DNA of 6,004 nt from Pseudomonadota bacterium (GTDB lineage: Bacteria > Pseudomonadota > Gammaproteobacteria > Pseudomonadales > Cellvibrionaceae), in assembly GCA_023416875.1 (NCBI GenBank), contig JAEZGT010000038.1, positions 1 to 6,004 on the forward strand. Reading direction: 5' to 3'. Below the pieces are notes generated by a model. The model was not told the DNA's origin. It did no database searches and saw nothing but the letters and a program-made list of their open reading frames with translations. Positions 5,287-6,004 of this stretch are shown here, piece by piece (position 1 is the stretch's first letter; the number at the start of each line of letters is the position of its first letter). A program made the translations under genes and the position numbers.

Positions 5287-6004
5287 TTAAAAATCAATAG
5301 GTTTTGCTGACGATCTTTTTGCCGGTGGCACATCTTTTTCATCGGTGATATGCAACTGACCATCATCGTCCTGCCACTGATATAAACGCGGCACTACCAC
5401 ACCATCCGCCGCTGCATCGCTGCCGAGCAAGGTGAGAAGTTTTTGCCCTTTGTCGAGCAGCGCCGGAGTAATTTGTCCGCCGCCTTGGAGAAATCCCTGA
5501 ATTTCTGGATCATTTAATAACTGCGCCACCTCCGGCTGTGTTCGCAATCGCTCAACACGCTGCCAAATATCCACGGTTTCCTGCGCGATTTTACCGTCGC
5601 TCCACCCGTTGGATTCCGGTGCAATCGTCTCGCGCAATTGTTTTACCGCAGGTTGCTGCAGCAATTGTTGAAATTCCGGCGAGCGCTGCAGTTCTCCCGC
5701 ATTGCGCTGCGCCACCAGCGTCTGGACTTTTTCACTATTGACCAGCTCCTTGAATTCCGGGGAGCGGACTGTCGCCTGCAGATCGGCCATCACCTGGGTC
5801 GGACGTTCAACAACGGCGGCGGACATGCCCGCAAGTGCATCCGATCCTCCACTCTGCCGCACATTCCAGTTGACCCAATGAGACATCATTCGGCGTGACC
5901 AAACCACGGCGGGGGACGATGTTTCCAGTTTTGGATTGCGCTGCCCACCAGTTTGCTCCTGACGCAGGTTCCAGCTGTCCGCCAAGAACGCAAGCCCCCA
6001 AAGC
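5287..6004 (-). CDS. Partial protein with three short PEhxxLh repeats and a C-terminal DUF4124-like motif
   Basis: The frame is open to the right edge of the window, so the N-terminus is missing; 238 codons are visible. Counting from the edge, residues 1-8 (LWGLAFLA) look like the end of a hydrophobic, possibly membrane, helix. A polar, basic segment follows (~10-60). Three similar helical units appear at ~81-97, 108-124 and 156-172, of the form xPEhxxLhxxPxhQxLh, resembling the DP repeats of STI1-type domains. The C-terminal ~35 residues contain LYQWQDDDGQLHITDE, the aromatic-W-DxxGxxHhTD pattern of DUF4124. DUF4124 usually lies near the N-terminus of small exported proteins, so its place here is unusual. 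A CvpA-like membrane N-terminus is one possibility but rests only on the hydrophobic stub. The TTG at 5985 is not a credible start. It lies upstream of the Nudix gene in a probable operon. Function unknown. Confidence 0.8.
   Translation of the reverse strand, partial: LWGLAFLADSWNLRQEQTGGQRNPKLETSSPAVVWSRRMMSHWVNWNVRQSGGSDALAGMSAAVVERPTQVMADLQATVRSPEFKELVNSEKVQTLVAQRNAGELQRSPEFQQLLQQPAVKQLRETIAPESNGWSDGKIAQETVDIWQRVERLRTQPEVAQLLNDPEIQGFLQGGGQITPALLDKGQKLLTLLGSDAAADGVVVPRLYQWQDDDGQLHITDEKDVPPAKRSSAKPIDF

Overview
The window reads as bacterial DNA from two sources joined near base 482. From there to the right end it is one coherent gammaproteobacterial segment: the genes phoH(ybeZ)-ybeY-corC(ybeX)-lnt are in the order known from Escherichia coli and relatives, and the YbeY, CorC and Lnt proteins have lengths and motifs close to the E. 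coli ones. The first ~480 bases instead encode part of a protein that resembles the Ig-like/LysM cell-wall proteins of Hyphomicrobiales (Alphaproteobacteria). These assignments come from remembered family sequences, not from a search.

Layout. Bases 1-528 (+): an internal piece of the LysM-type protein, open at the left edge and running out of frame just past the join. Bases 483-1037 (+): phoH, beginning abruptly inside its Walker A motif, so its N-terminal half is missing. Bases 1046-1528: ybeY. Bases 1570-2445: corC. Bases 2442-3971: lnt, overlapping corC by ATGA. A GC-rich hairpin at 3975-3995 separates these from a convergent minus-strand set: dps (4009-4482), a Nudix hydrolase (4675-5256), and the 3' part of a gene (5287-6004) whose product has three short helical repeats and a C-terminal DUF4124-like motif. 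The last two are 30 bases apart and probably co-transcribed.

How the genes work together. PhoH/YbeZ is an ATPase partner of the YbeY endoribonuclease, which acts in 16S rRNA maturation and ribosome quality control. CorC is a cytoplasmic CBS-domain protein linked to divalent-cation handling. Lnt completes lipoprotein acylation in the inner membrane. The minus-strand genes look like stress and housekeeping functions: Dps (iron storage, DNA protection), a Nudix enzyme of ADP-ribose pyrophosphatase type, and an uncharacterised, possibly membrane-anchored protein.

I see no new defence, mobile or biosynthetic system, no RNA gene and no CRISPR. The points most worth attention are the out-of-frame junction at ~482, which is more likely an assembly or amplification chimera than real biology, and the repeat/DUF4124 protein at the right end.
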